Below are positions 50,989-58,726 of a stretch of 64,000 nucleotides of DNA, piece by piece. Both the position numbers and the translations under genes were made by a program. The stretch is taken from positions 1 through 64,000 of the forward strand of contig UQWL01000003.1 in NCBI GenBank assembly GCA_900544715.1, written 5' to 3'. Under the pieces are notes generated by a model. That model searched no databases. It was not told the origin of the DNA and saw only the letters and a list, made by a program, of their open reading frames with translations. The stretch is from an uncultured Oscillospiraceae bacterium. GTDB lineage: Bacteria > Bacillota > Clostridia > Oscillospirales > Acutalibacteraceae. Positions within the stretch are counted from its first letter, which is position 1. Every line of letters starts with the position of its first letter.

Positions 50989-51023
50989 GGCGGCATGGCC
51001 GGGAGGTTATGCCGCCTTGTTTT
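50989..51023 (+). terminator. Terminator after the M28 gene
   Basis: An 8-bp stem (50989-50996 with 51009-51016) is followed by TTGTTTTT, 33 bp past the stop. Confidence 0.75.
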
Positions 51024-51045
51024 TACGCCTGCTGATTACGAGGGC

Positions 51046-51088
51046 TCAAAGGGCGCGTACCAGAATATTCCGGCACACGCCCTTTTGA
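51046..51088 (-). terminator. Hairpin downstream of mltG
   Basis: Arms TCAAAGGGCG (51046-51054) and CGCCCTTTTGA (51078-51088) pair with one bulge. It lies about 150 bp after mltG on the minus strand, with a short T run, and may end that transcript. Confidence 0.4.
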
Positions 51089-51241
51089 TTGGCTGTTTGT
51101 TTTTGGCTTCAGGGGATTGCGTTTTGCTCCAAGATCGCTTACACTATTTTTCAACAGGATGCTTTGCAAAGGCGATGGCCGGCAAAGCAATCTGATCGCT
51201 GGCTGACATTGCAGCCGCGTAGAGAAAACAGATGCGGGCCT

Positions 51242-52090
51242 TCAGCCGTCTGCCTTTGTCTGTGAGGCTGTTTCCAGAGCCGCATTTACTTTTTTGATCG
51301 CGCTCCAGTTCTTTTCATGCTCCGCGAGGGTTTTGGCATAATAATATTTGCCTGCTTTATCGGTTGCAAAGTAGAAATAATCCGTCTGTTCTGGGTTGAG
51401 GGCGGCGTTGATCGCATCCATGCCGGGGTTGCAGATCGGGCCTTCCGGCAGGCCGGTGCATTTATAGGTGTTATAAAAGCTGTTGAACCGATCTTTGTCC
51501 TCCGTCAGATAGGGCTGCACCTCCTGCTCCAGGTAAAAAATCGTAACATCGCATTCGAGCTTTGGGTGGCTTTTGCTATTCAAGCGGTTGTGCAAAACGG
51601 AAGAAACAGCTTTCATCTGTGCGGGGTCCCCCGCCTCGGCTTGGATGATGGAGGCGAGGGTGAGCACTTCATCCATTGTCATACCCATTTCTTTGGCACG
51701 GGCTTTCTGCGTGCTGGTTATTTTTTTCTCCAGATTGTCCAATAGCTTCTGGATAACGCGCTCGGGGCTGTCGTCCCGATAAAATTCATATGTGTCGGGG
51801 AACAGATACCCTTCCAGCAGGAACGCCCGATTTTCCCAATCGCCAATCTCCTGCACGAGCGGGCTTTCCGCATTGCCGCGGTTTACTTCTGCAAGAAATT
51901 CAGAGCGGGTAAACAAGCCGTTCTTTTCCATCAGGCCGCCGATATCAGCAGCGCTGGATCCCTCTGGGATGGTAATGCGCACAGTGTTGGACGGCTCGGT
52001 AGAGTTGCTGTCCTCTGGCTGCTGCGAGGCGCAGGCGCTCAAGAACAAGCATAGGGCACAGGCGAGGGAAATGATCCGCAAACGTTTCAT
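51242..52090 (-). CDS. mltG: MltG-type endolytic transglycosylase (YceG-like), lipoprotein form
   Basis: MltG cuts nascent peptidoglycan strands. The 282-aa product has a lipoprotein signal (MKRLRIISLACALCLFLSAC, lipobox LSAC), then VRITIPEGSSAADIGGLMEKNG (LysM-like N-domain), LEGYLFPDTYEFY, LASIIQAEAGD and the end of the catalytic domain FNSFYNTYKCTGLPEGPICNPG with YFYFATD. In the E. coli enzyme the central motif reads ASIIEKE; here the first Glu position is Gln (ASIIQAE). Most Firmicutes MltG have a membrane helix instead of a lipid anchor. The start is ATG 52090 with GGAG upstream. Confidence 0.87.
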   Translation of the reverse strand: MKRLRIISLACALCLFLSACASQQPEDSNSTEPSNTVRITIPEGSSAADIGGLMEKNGLFTRSEFLAEVNRGNAESPLVQEIGDWENRAFLLEGYLFPDTYEFYRDDSPERVIQKLLDNLEKKITSTQKARAKEMGMTMDEVLTLASIIQAEAGDPAQMKAVSSVLHNRLNSKSHPKLECDVTIFYLEQEVQPYLTEDKDRFNSFYNTYKCTGLPEGPICNPGMDAINAALNPEQTDYFYFATDKAGKYYYAKTLAEHEKNWSAIKKVNAALETASQTKADG

Positions 52091-52125
52091 AGGCGGCTCC
52101 TTTTCAAAGATGATAGATTACCTTT

Positions 52126-52153
52126 ATTGTACGCAAAATTTGACCGAATGCAA
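52126..52153 (-). promoter_or_regulatory. Promoter of mltG
   Basis: On the minus strand TTGCAT (52148-52153) and TACAAT (52126-52131) are spaced by 16 bp, 36 bp upstream of the start. Confidence 0.6.
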
Positions 52154-52214
52154 GACTTTCTGATAAAAACAGCAGGGATCCCTGACCAAACTGATATAAA
52201 ATTGGAGGGCTTAG

Positions 52215-52925
52215 ATGAAAGCTTTTTTTCTCTCGCTATGGCAAAATGATATTCTGAGGCTGGCTTTGGATTCTGCGTTTAAGCTAGTGCTCGCCGCCGT
52301 CTGCGGCGGCTTTATCGGCTATGAACGGCAGCACTCCCACCGCCCTGCTGGGTTTCGCACGCATATCCTTGTGGCAGTGGGCGCTGCGCTGGTGATGATT
52401 ACCTCCAGCTTTCTCACCGATCAATATCAAGAGGTCATGCAGATCGATCCGACGCGCATGAGCGCACAGGTCATCAGCGGCATCGGCTTTTTGGGCGCGG
52501 GCACCATTCTGCGCGAAGGGTTTAGTGTGAAGGGGCTTACCACGGCGGCCAGCCTTTGGGCGGTTTCCTGCGTGGGCATTGCGGTGGGATCGGGCTTCTA
52601 TGTGGGCGCGTTGATTGCCACGGTGGTGATTTATCTGACTCTCAACCTGCTTAAGCGCATTTCTGCCCGTGGGAATGCCGGACGGAATCTCTATGTTGAG
52701 GTGGAAGACGTCGGGCTGCAGGCTTCCCGCGTGGGAAAGGTGGTTCGCCGCTGTGGAGGAGAGCTTGCCTCCATGGAGCTGCTCAACGTGGATGGAGATG
52801 AAGGAAAGCGGAAAAAGGCGCCGGTGCTCAAGGTGCTGGTCTATACGCGCAATCTCCATGAGCTCGATTTGATCGTGGAAAGCATCCGCGCGGTTGAGGG
52901 TGTACGGGATCTATATGTCGAATAA
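52215..52925 (+). CDS. MgtC/SapB-family membrane protein
   Basis: The 236-aa protein has five hydrophobic helices in the N-terminal 145 residues with the family signatures GGFIGYERQHSHRPAGFRTH, VISGIGFLGAGTIL and GLTTAASLWAVSCVGIAVG. The C-terminal 90 residues form a soluble ACT-like domain. MgtC proteins modulate Mg-limitation physiology and F-ATPase activity in pathogens; in gut Firmicutes the role is unclear. GGAGG precedes ATG 52215. It is divergent from mltG, and 29 bp after its stop an MFS carrier begins, possibly co-transcribed. Confidence 0.92.
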   Translation: MKAFFLSLWQNDILRLALDSAFKLVLAAVCGGFIGYERQHSHRPAGFRTHILVAVGAALVMITSSFLTDQYQEVMQIDPTRMSAQVISGIGFLGAGTILREGFSVKGLTTAASLWAVSCVGIAVGSGFYVGALIATVVIYLTLNLLKRISARGNAGRNLYVEVEDVGLQASRVGKVVRRCGGELASMELLNVDGDEGKRKKAPVLKVLVYTRNLHELDLIVESIRAVEGVRDLYVE

Positions 52926-52954
52926 AGAAAACCCAGACAGGAGAAAAGGGCAGC

Positions 52955-54160
52955 ATGCAAAAAATACGACAGAATTACAACCATACGCTCTATGCCAGCT
53001 ATTTTGGCTATATCACGCAGGCGATCGTCAATACATTTATCCCGCTCCTATTTCTTACGTTTCAGAGTTCCTACCAAATTTCACTGGATAAGATCACATC
53101 GCTTGTTACGATTAATTTCGGTATCCAACTGATTGTGGATCTGCTCAGCACCAAGTGGGTGGACAGAATCGGCTATCGGGTGTCGATTGTGGCGGCCCAT
53201 ATCTGCGCGGCCGCAGGGCTGGCGGGGCTGGGGATATTCCCGGAGCTATTCTCAGACCCTTACTGGGGGCTTTTGCTCGCGGTTGGGCTGTATGCCGTTG
53301 GCGGCGGGCTGATTGAAGTGCTGGTCAGCCCGATTGTGGAGGCCTGCCCCACGGAGAAAAAATCCGCCGCGATGAGCCTGCTGCACTCGTTTTATTGCTG
53401 GGGCTGTGTGTTGGTCATCCTTGTGTCCACACTCTTCTTCTCTGTGTTCGGGATTGCGAATTGGAGGATTCTCAGCTTTCTTTGGGCGGCGCTTCCGCTG
53501 TGCAATGCGCTCTATTATTCACAGGTGCCCATTGCGCCCCTGCATGAGGCTGGGGAGGCGATGCCGGTGCGCAAACTGTTCTCCAGCCGCATCTTCTGGG
53601 CATTCGCCCTGCTCATGGTTTGCGCGGGTGCCTCCGAACAGGCGATGAGCCAGTGGGCCTCCGCTTTTGCGGAATCCGGGCTGCACATTTCCAAAAGCGT
53701 TGGGGATCTGGCTGGGCCATGCATGTTTGCAATCCTGATGGGGCTGTCCCGCGTATTTTACGCAAAATTCAGCGAAAAAATCCACCTGACTGCCTTTATG
53801 GCGGGGAGTGGTGCGCTATGCATTGTGAGCTATCTGCTCGCGTCGCTGTGCCCCAAACCGCTCTTTTCCCTCGTGGGATGCGGATTGTGCGGCCTTTCTG
53901 TAGGGGTCTTGTGGCCGGGAACTTTCAGCCTTGCTTCCGCTTCCTGCCCCAGAGGAGGAACGGCGATGTTTGCCCTGCTTGCACTTGCGGGGGATTTGGG
54001 CTGCTCTGCGGGGCCCTCGCTGGTTGGCTTCATTTCAGATGCGGCGGATGGGAATCTGAAGGCCGGCCTGCTTGCAGCGATCTGTTTTCCCGTGTTGTTG
54101 CTGTGCGGACTGGCAGTGTGCAAAAAAATGACGCGGAAAGTGGGAATCAGTTCGAAGTGA
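52955..54160 (+). CDS. Major facilitator superfamily transporter
   Basis: The 401-aa product has 12 predicted helices, beginning YNHTLYASYFGYITQAIVNT. The loop between helices 2 and 3 (STKWVDRIGYRVSI) matches the MFS signature. The pattern resembles fucose/sugar-type MFS carriers of Clostridia. It may share a transcript with the MgtC gene but no functional link is known. A clear terminator follows at 54234. Substrate unknown. Confidence 0.88.
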   Translation: MQKIRQNYNHTLYASYFGYITQAIVNTFIPLLFLTFQSSYQISLDKITSLVTINFGIQLIVDLLSTKWVDRIGYRVSIVAAHICAAAGLAGLGIFPELFSDPYWGLLLAVGLYAVGGGLIEVLVSPIVEACPTEKKSAAMSLLHSFYCWGCVLVILVSTLFFSVFGIANWRILSFLWAALPLCNALYYSQVPIAPLHEAGEAMPVRKLFSSRIFWAFALLMVCAGASEQAMSQWASAFAESGLHISKSVGDLAGPCMFAILMGLSRVFYAKFSEKIHLTAFMAGSGALCIVSYLLASLCPKPLFSLVGCGLCGLSVGVLWPGTFSLASASCPRGGTAMFALLALAGDLGCSAGPSLVGFISDAADGNLKAGLLAAICFPVLLLCGLAVCKKMTRKVGISSK

Positions 54161-54233
54161 TCAGCCTTTCGAATCGGGAAACAGGGGTGGCGATGGCTTT
54201 GAGAGCGCGCTGGCGCTTTAACTGGAATATAGA

Positions 54234-54271
54234 AAACCCGCCTTTGGGACGATTGTCCCAAAGGCGGGTTT
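54234..54271. terminator. Bidirectional terminator between the MFS gene and rpsI
   Basis: A perfect 16-bp stem (54234-54249 with 54256-54271) is flanked by AAA on the left and TTT on the right, serving the convergent genes. Confidence 0.9.
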
Positions 54272-54307
54272 GTGGCTTGTAACATTTGGAATGGAAAAAA
54301 CAGCCTG

Positions 54308-54706
54308 TTATCTCTTGGAGAACTGCGGTGCACGGCGTGCACCTTTGAGGCCGTATTTCTTCCTTTCCTTCATCCTCGGGTCGCGGGTGAGGAAGCCGGC
54401 CTTCTTCAGCGCGGGGCGGAGCGCCTCGTCATACTGAAGCAGAGCACGGGAGAGGCCATGACGGATTGCGCCGGCCTGGCCGGTCACGCCGCCGCCGTTA
54501 ACGCGGCAGACAATATCGAATTTCTCGGTCGTACCCGTCAGCGCGAGAGGCTGGCGAACGATAAGTTTCAGCGTTTCAAGGCCGAAATAATCATCGATGG
54601 ACCTATCGTTAATGGTGATCTTGCCCGTGCCGGGATAAACACGCACGCGGGCAACGGATTTTTTCCTGCGGCCGGTGCCGTAAAAATAGGGATTGCTATC
54701 GTACAT
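54308..54706 (-). CDS. rpsI: 30S ribosomal protein S9
   Basis: S9 sits in the head of the small subunit, its C-terminal tail reaching toward the P-site tRNA. The 132-aa protein has FYGTGRRKKSVARVRVYPG at the N terminus, GGGVTGQAGAIRHGLSRALLQYD in the middle, and the characteristic tail RRAPQFSKR. It lies 18 bp after rplM in the universal rplM-rpsI order. GGAGGAGAAGG precedes the ATG. Confidence 0.98.
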   Translation of the reverse strand: MYDSNPYFYGTGRRKKSVARVRVYPGTGKITINDRSIDDYFGLETLKLIVRQPLALTGTTEKFDIVCRVNGGGVTGQAGAIRHGLSRALLQYDEALRPALKKAGFLTRDPRMKERKKYGLKGARRAPQFSKR

Positions 54707-54724
54707 ATTCCTTCTCCTCCTTCC

Positions 54725-55153
54725 TTAAAACGCCCAGTCCTGAGGCTTCTGAGCAGCATGCTTATGATCTGCGCCCTTATAAATGCGCAGGCGGGTCAGC
54801 GCATTGCGGCCGATGACCGTATCCGGAACCATGCCCTTCACGGCGAGCTGCATCGCAAAATCAGAGCGCGTTTTCATCAGCGTACTGTACTTTACCTCTT
54901 TGAGGTTACCGATATAGCCAGAATGATGGTAATACATCTTCTGCTGGAGCTTGTTGCCTGTGAGAACGGCCTTGTCGGTGTTAATGATGATGACATGGTC
55001 GCCGCAGTCGGCATTGGGCGTAAAGGTCGGCTTGTGCTTGCCGCGCAGCAGAATGGCGGCCTGGGCGGCTACGCGGCCCATCGGCTTGCCTGCTGCATCA
55101 AGCACATACCAATTGCGGGTGATATCGCCCGCCTTCGGCATATAGGTTGACAT
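54725..55153 (-). CDS. rplM: 50S ribosomal protein L13
   Basis: L13 is an early assembly protein of the large subunit. The 142-aa protein shows the family sequences RNWYVLDAAGKPMGRVAAQAA, ILLRGKHKPTFTPNADCGD, and GNKLQQKMYYHHSGYIGNLK, ending with the DHKHAAQKP tail. GGAGG precedes ATG 55153. It is first in the rplM-rpsI operon. The 47-base leader is too short for an obvious L13 leader structure. Confidence 0.98.
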   Translation of the reverse strand: MSTYMPKAGDITRNWYVLDAAGKPMGRVAAQAAILLRGKHKPTFTPNADCGDHVIIINTDKAVLTGNKLQQKMYYHHSGYIGNLKEVKYSTLMKTRSDFAMQLAVKGMVPDTVIGRNALTRLRIYKGADHKHAAQKPQDWAF

Positions 55154-55199
55154 AGTAAAACCTCCATTTGTATCGTCTTACCTTTTTCAGTGCCTGCAT

Positions 55200-55229
55200 A
55201 GCATACCATAAGCGGGGCGGGCCTGTCAA
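55200..55229 (-). promoter_or_regulatory. Promoter of rplM-rpsI
   Basis: On the minus strand a perfect TTGACA (55224-55229) and TATGCT (55200-55205) are spaced by 18 bp, 47 bp upstream of rplM. Confidence 0.7.
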
Positions 55230-55369
55230 GCTTTTTGCCCGTTTTTTTAATTTAACGGGATTGTACGTTTGAAATCTCCCGTTTCCTTCATTTTTAATGG
55301 CAAATGCTCGTGTGTGAAAAACGAAAATGCGCTGTGGAAAAGCGCGGCAGATGTATATTTTAAAAAAGA

Positions 55370-55398
55370 TAGACAATCATTTTACTATGCGCTATAAT
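55370..55398 (+). promoter_or_regulatory. Promoter of the rubredoxin operon
   Basis: TAGACA (55370-55375) and a perfect TATAAT (55393-55398) are spaced by 17 bp, 54 bp before the rubredoxin ATG. Confidence 0.82.
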
Positions 55399-55451
55399 CG
55401 GGGTATCCAGAGGGAATCCCTGGAAATAAATACACGTTAGGAGAATGGACC

Positions 55452-55610
55452 ATGAAAAAATATGTTTGCACCGTTTGCGGTTATGAATACGATCCGGAGG
55501 TTGGCGATCCGGATAACGGGATTGCCCCCGGCACTGCCTTTGAAGATCTTCCGGAGGATTGGGTCTGCCCGCTGTGCGGCGTAGGGAAGGATCTTTTCGA
55601 GGAGGCGTGA
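55452..55610 (+). CDS. Rubredoxin
   Basis: This 52-aa iron protein carries one Fe coordinated by four Cys. The two CxxCG knuckles are visible: KYVCTVCGYEYDPEVGDPD (Cys6, Cys9) and DWVCPLCGVGKDLF (Cys39, Cys42). It moves single electrons in the cytosol, commonly to rubrerythrin, desulfoferrodoxin or flavodiiron proteins that detoxify oxygen and peroxide in anaerobes. It is followed 33 bp later by a flavin-reductase/rubredoxin fusion in the same transcript, which points to oxidative-stress defence. A consensus promoter precedes it. Confidence 0.97.
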   Translation: MKKYVCTVCGYEYDPEVGDPDNGIAPGTAFEDLPEDWVCPLCGVGKDLFEEA

Positions 55611-55643
55611 GCCTGCTCCACGGGAAAGAGAGGCGTTAGGGAA

Positions 55644-56303
55644 ATGGATCAAACCGCTTTGTTTAAGCTCTCTTATGGCCTGTATGTCGTAGGAGTAAAA
55701 AATGGCGATTCCTTTGGCGGCTGTATTGTGGATGCGATGATGCAGGTGACCTCCGATATGCCGCCGCTTCTCCTGCTCGGCAGCATGAAAAACACCCTGA
55801 CCAACCAGTTGATCCGGGAGACCGGGGAATTTACCATTTCTGTTCTGTGCGCGGATGTAGATCCGTTTTTGATCGCAAATTTCGGGTTTCAATCCGCGCG
55901 TAAAGTGGAAAAGTGGGAGAATGTCGAGTATGCCGTGAAAGACGGCCTGCCCGTATTGCTGGATGCCGCCGCCTACCTGCGCTGCCGCGTATTGGAGACG
56001 AAAGACCTTTCCACGCACACGGTTTATACCTGTGAGGTGACGGATGCTTGGAACGGGGATGGAGAGCCCTTGCTCTACAACGACTATCAAAAGCACATGA
56101 AGGATGCCACCCGCAAGGCCTTCCAGGATTTTTTGAATGCGAAAAAAACGGAGCATGCCGCGCCTGAGCGGGCGCAGAAGCCACAGTGGGTTTGCTCTGT
56201 CTGCGGCTATGTTTATGACGGAGACGAACCCTTTGAAAAACTGCCGGAGACTTGGCGATGCCCGCGTTGTGGGCAGCTAAAATCCGTGTTTGTGCAGCAA
56301 TAA
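55644..56303 (+). CDS. High-molecular-weight rubredoxin (flavin reductase-rubredoxin fusion)
   Basis: The 219-aa product joins an FMN-binding flavin-reductase-like domain (about 1-155; KLSYGLYVVGVKNGDSFGGCIVD, then QVTSDMPPLLLLGSMKNT) to a C-terminal rubredoxin domain (about 178-215) with WVCSVCGYVYDGDEPF and RCPRCGQLKSVF. Such Hrb proteins pass electrons from NAD(P)H to flavodiiron proteins for oxygen or NO reduction; in Moorella hrb lies next to fprA. No FprA gene is seen here. It follows rubredoxin in an operon and ends at a strong terminator. Confidence 0.93.
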   Translation: MDQTALFKLSYGLYVVGVKNGDSFGGCIVDAMMQVTSDMPPLLLLGSMKNTLTNQLIRETGEFTISVLCADVDPFLIANFGFQSARKVEKWENVEYAVKDGLPVLLDAAAYLRCRVLETKDLSTHTVYTCEVTDAWNGDGEPLLYNDYQKHMKDATRKAFQDFLNAKKTEHAAPERAQKPQWVCSVCGYVYDGDEPFEKLPETWRCPRCGQLKSVFVQQ

Positions 56304-56311
56304 AGGCACGA

Positions 56312-56345
56312 CCCGGCGGCAGGAATTTGCCGCCGGGCTGTTTTT
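56312..56345 (+). terminator. Terminator after the rubredoxin operon
   Basis: A perfect 10-bp GC stem (56312-56321 with 56328-56337) is followed by CTGTTTTTCT. Confidence 0.85.
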
Positions 56346-56453
56346 CTCATGGGCGGCGTGCGGATCTTCCCGATTTTTTGGTGGGAACGGTTGCTTTTTT
56401 CAGGAAGGCGTGGTAAAATAACAGTCGCCTTAAAAAGGCATATCATTTGATAC

Positions 56454-56530
56454 CCGCCCGTGGCGAAGCTGGATATCGCAGCAGATTCCGATTCTGAAGG
56501 CCGGGGGTTCGAATCCCTCCGGGCGGGCCA
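56454..56530 (+). tRNA. tRNA-Arg (CCG), CCA encoded
   Basis: The cloverleaf folds fully: acceptor CCGCCCG (56454-56460) with CGGGCGG (56520-56526), D-stem GCGA with TCGC, and an anticodon stem (56481-56485 with 56493-56497) with one terminal mismatch. Loop TTCCGAT puts CCG at 56488-56490. The variable region has 5 bases, and the T-arm is GGGGG, TTCGAAT, CCCTC. The discriminator is G56527 and CCA is 56528-56530. It reads the arginine codon CGG. Confidence 0.93.
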
Positions 56531-56551
56531 GCAGGCTAAGCCTGCATGTAA

Positions 56552-56590
56552 AAAGCGCGCTTCACTTTGTGAGGCGCGCTTTGTTTTGTG
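56552..56590 (+). terminator. Terminator after tRNA-Arg
   Basis: A stem from AAAGCGCGC and GCGCGCTTT arms, extended by TTCAC/GTGAG pairing, is followed by GTTTTG. Confidence 0.8.
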
Positions 56591-56632
56591 CCCGCGTTTT
56601 AATCTGATATCTTTGTCGTCAACGCTTCTCAC

Positions 56633-56672
56633 ACCCGCGGTGCGCATCTTGCGCACCGCGGGTTCTCTTTTT
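56633..56672 (+). terminator. Second strong hairpin downstream of tRNA-Arg
   Basis: A perfect 14-bp stem (56633-56646 with 56650-56663) with a 3-base loop is followed by TCTCTTTTT. No gene lies between it and the tRNA terminator. Confidence 0.75.
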
Positions 56673-56732
56673 GCTGAAACGGACGGCCCGTGCTGTAGAT
56701 GGTCTGCCTTGTTCCATCGTTACGCCACATCG

Positions 56733-56768
56733 AGCCTGGATGCGATTCGCGTTCCAGGCTATTTTTTG
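56733..56768 (+). terminator. Third hairpin with T run
   Basis: An 8-bp stem (56733-56740 with 56753-56760) is followed by ATTTTTTG. The whole span 56531-57046 holds no gene I can support. Confidence 0.6.
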
Positions 56769-57046
56769 TTTTTTCGTTTGCTGCTCGCGCTTTTATCGGG
56801 TATATTGATCAACGCGCCCCCATTATACCTAATGACACCCGCTGTGATATATTTTTAAAACATTGTATTTGTTCATATCAGTAAAAGATGATAAAAAAGG
56901 AAAAGCGTTTTCGTGCTCTTTTTTGGGGGCATCCCCTTGCCGGGTTTTATAGAATGCAAGAGATACAAAGGGTGTCCATCCTTGTTTTCTGGCATAGGAT
57001 AGAGAGGAACATCTCCCCTCTAAACTTATAATCAGGAGGAAACACG

Positions 57047-58432
57047 ATGGGAATTACAAATTTCAATAAAGAAATTAGTGCAAATCGCATGGATTGCGAC
57101 GGGTCGCTGAAAGTTACCCTGGCGCTTTCGGCTTCTCCGGATATTTCATCCAACCCTACGGATATTGTTTTGGTCCTGGATCGGTCCGGCAGTATGGCGG
57201 GCAGCCCGCTTGCCAACCTGAAAGCCGGTGCAAAGACCTTTATCGATATTATTGATGAGGCTACCGACAGCTCCCAGGATGGGAATATCGGTTCCGGCAG
57301 CCAGATTGGGATTGTCAGCTTCGCTGGCACCGCTGTGGCGGACACACAGTTGATTACCTCGGTAGCAACACTGAAAAGTGCGGTAGACAGCTTGACGGCG
57401 GGCGGTTCCACCAACCATGCGGACGCTTTTGCAAAGGCAACACAATTATTTGACCCCCTTTCGACGAATGCCAAGGTGATCGTCATGTTTACAGATGGAA
57501 AGACGACGGCAGGGCCGCCGCCGGCTCCCGTTGCAGCGGCCGCAAGAGCCTCTGGTGTGATTATTTACTGCATTGGTTTGATTGGCTCGGACGGAATCGA
57601 CATCAATGACCTCAACGACTGGGCGACCGACCCTGACGCTTCCCATGTAGCGGTGACGCCAGATGACGCAGAACTGGAAGACTTATTCAAAGACCTAGCC
57701 GCCAATATTTCAAAAACAGGCGCTACGAATATTGTCATTGACGAAGTAGTAAACCCCGATTTTATCATCACAAGCGTAACACCGCCCACGAGAGGTTCCG
57801 CTATGATGATAGATTCGAATACCCTCCAGTGGAAAATTCAAGAGCTTGGTGTTTCCGCCAACGAAGGAGCCTCTTTAGAGTTTTATATCAAACACATCGC
57901 GCAGGATCCGGGTGAAAAATTGGTGAACCAGTCCGTCACCTATTCAGATAACGAGGGGAATGTCGTTGTTTTCCCGACGCCCTCTGTAACGGTGGAGTGT
58001 GGGATTGTCGTTAACCCCGAGCCCTGCCCGATCCCTGTGGATTTAACCATCGATGGATGCCAGGATTCTGTGGTGATTAATGTAGGGGACACGTATTTGG
58101 AATCCCTTGGGCGCATTTTGCAATTGGATGTCACAGTTAAAAATGTGTGCCCGGGCAAACGTGTGGCACTGGCAGTCATCCTTACCGAAGTCGGCCATAA
58201 CGGCGTCGAGTATCAACGGGGAATGAAAGCCTTTACGATTCCTGCACACAACTATCCAAGCTGTAGGAATGTGCTGGTGAAATGTATCAAGTTTGTGCTT
58301 CCAGAGGATTTGGATGTGTCAGGAGGAAAACCTGAAGCAATATGCAATTCAAGAAAATTTAGAGTTCGCTTTATCGCACACAATATCGACACAGATTATC
58401 AATGCTGTAATTCGATTATCACAGTCCTCTAA
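57047..58432 (+). CDS. VWA-domain protein with Cys-rich C-terminal domain, no signal peptide
   Basis: The 461-aa product has a von Willebrand A domain (about 38-225) with the MIDAS motif DRSGSM (Asp45, Ser47, Ser49), the second MIDAS element GGSTNHADA and the third VMFTDGKT. A middle region (about 230-320) resembles a conserved beta domain. The C-terminal 140 residues contain about nine Cys (for example GCQDSVVINVG, CRNVLVKCIKF, YQCCNSII). No signal peptide or membrane segment is seen at either end, so it may be cytosolic, or exported by a nonclassical route, for example into a spore coat. I do not recognise its role. AGGAGG precedes ATG 57047. Confidence 0.8.
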   Translation: MGITNFNKEISANRMDCDGSLKVTLALSASPDISSNPTDIVLVLDRSGSMAGSPLANLKAGAKTFIDIIDEATDSSQDGNIGSGSQIGIVSFAGTAVADTQLITSVATLKSAVDSLTAGGSTNHADAFAKATQLFDPLSTNAKVIVMFTDGKTTAGPPPAPVAAAARASGVIIYCIGLIGSDGIDINDLNDWATDPDASHVAVTPDDAELEDLFKDLAANISKTGATNIVIDEVVNPDFIITSVTPPTRGSAMMIDSNTLQWKIQELGVSANEGASLEFYIKHIAQDPGEKLVNQSVTYSDNEGNVVVFPTPSVTVECGIVVNPEPCPIPVDLTIDGCQDSVVINVGDTYLESLGRILQLDVTVKNVCPGKRVALAVILTEVGHNGVEYQRGMKAFTIPAHNYPSCRNVLVKCIKFVLPEDLDVSGGKPEAICNSRKFRVRFIAHNIDTDYQCCNSIITVL

Positions 58433-58441
58433 AACGAGAAA

Positions 58442-58481
58442 CACCAGCTGTAATCCGCTGGCAGGGGATTGCAGCTGGTAA
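58442..58481. other. Hairpin after the VWA gene
   Basis: ACCAGCTGTAATCC and GGATTGCAGCTGGT arms pair almost completely. There is no T run, so it may be an mRNA 3' structure rather than a terminator. Confidence 0.4.
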
Positions 58482-58726
58482 ACCTATTTAGAGTGTCGGG
58501 AAGCTCCAGCCCGAAGCGCGGTCATTCTGTTTACTCTGTATTCTAATACAGTATGTGTAACTATATGGTGCACCCCGCCGGCAAGTTTTCCAGGCGGCTT
58601 TTCGTATGCTTTGGTAATCTTTTTTCACGCAAACAAAAGCCTTCCGAAAGATTTTTGTAACTTTTTTGTAAGCTGTGGCCCTTATGATAAGGACAAGATC
58701 AAAAACAAAAACGGGGGGCTTTTCTC

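Noticed and set aside
52955..54160. Functional link of the MFS carrier with MgtC as a Mg system
   Set aside because: The carrier has no ion-transport signature and adjacency alone is not evidence.
56460..56858. 132-aa frame starting inside tRNA-Arg
   Set aside because: It overlaps a well-folded tRNA and three terminator hairpins.
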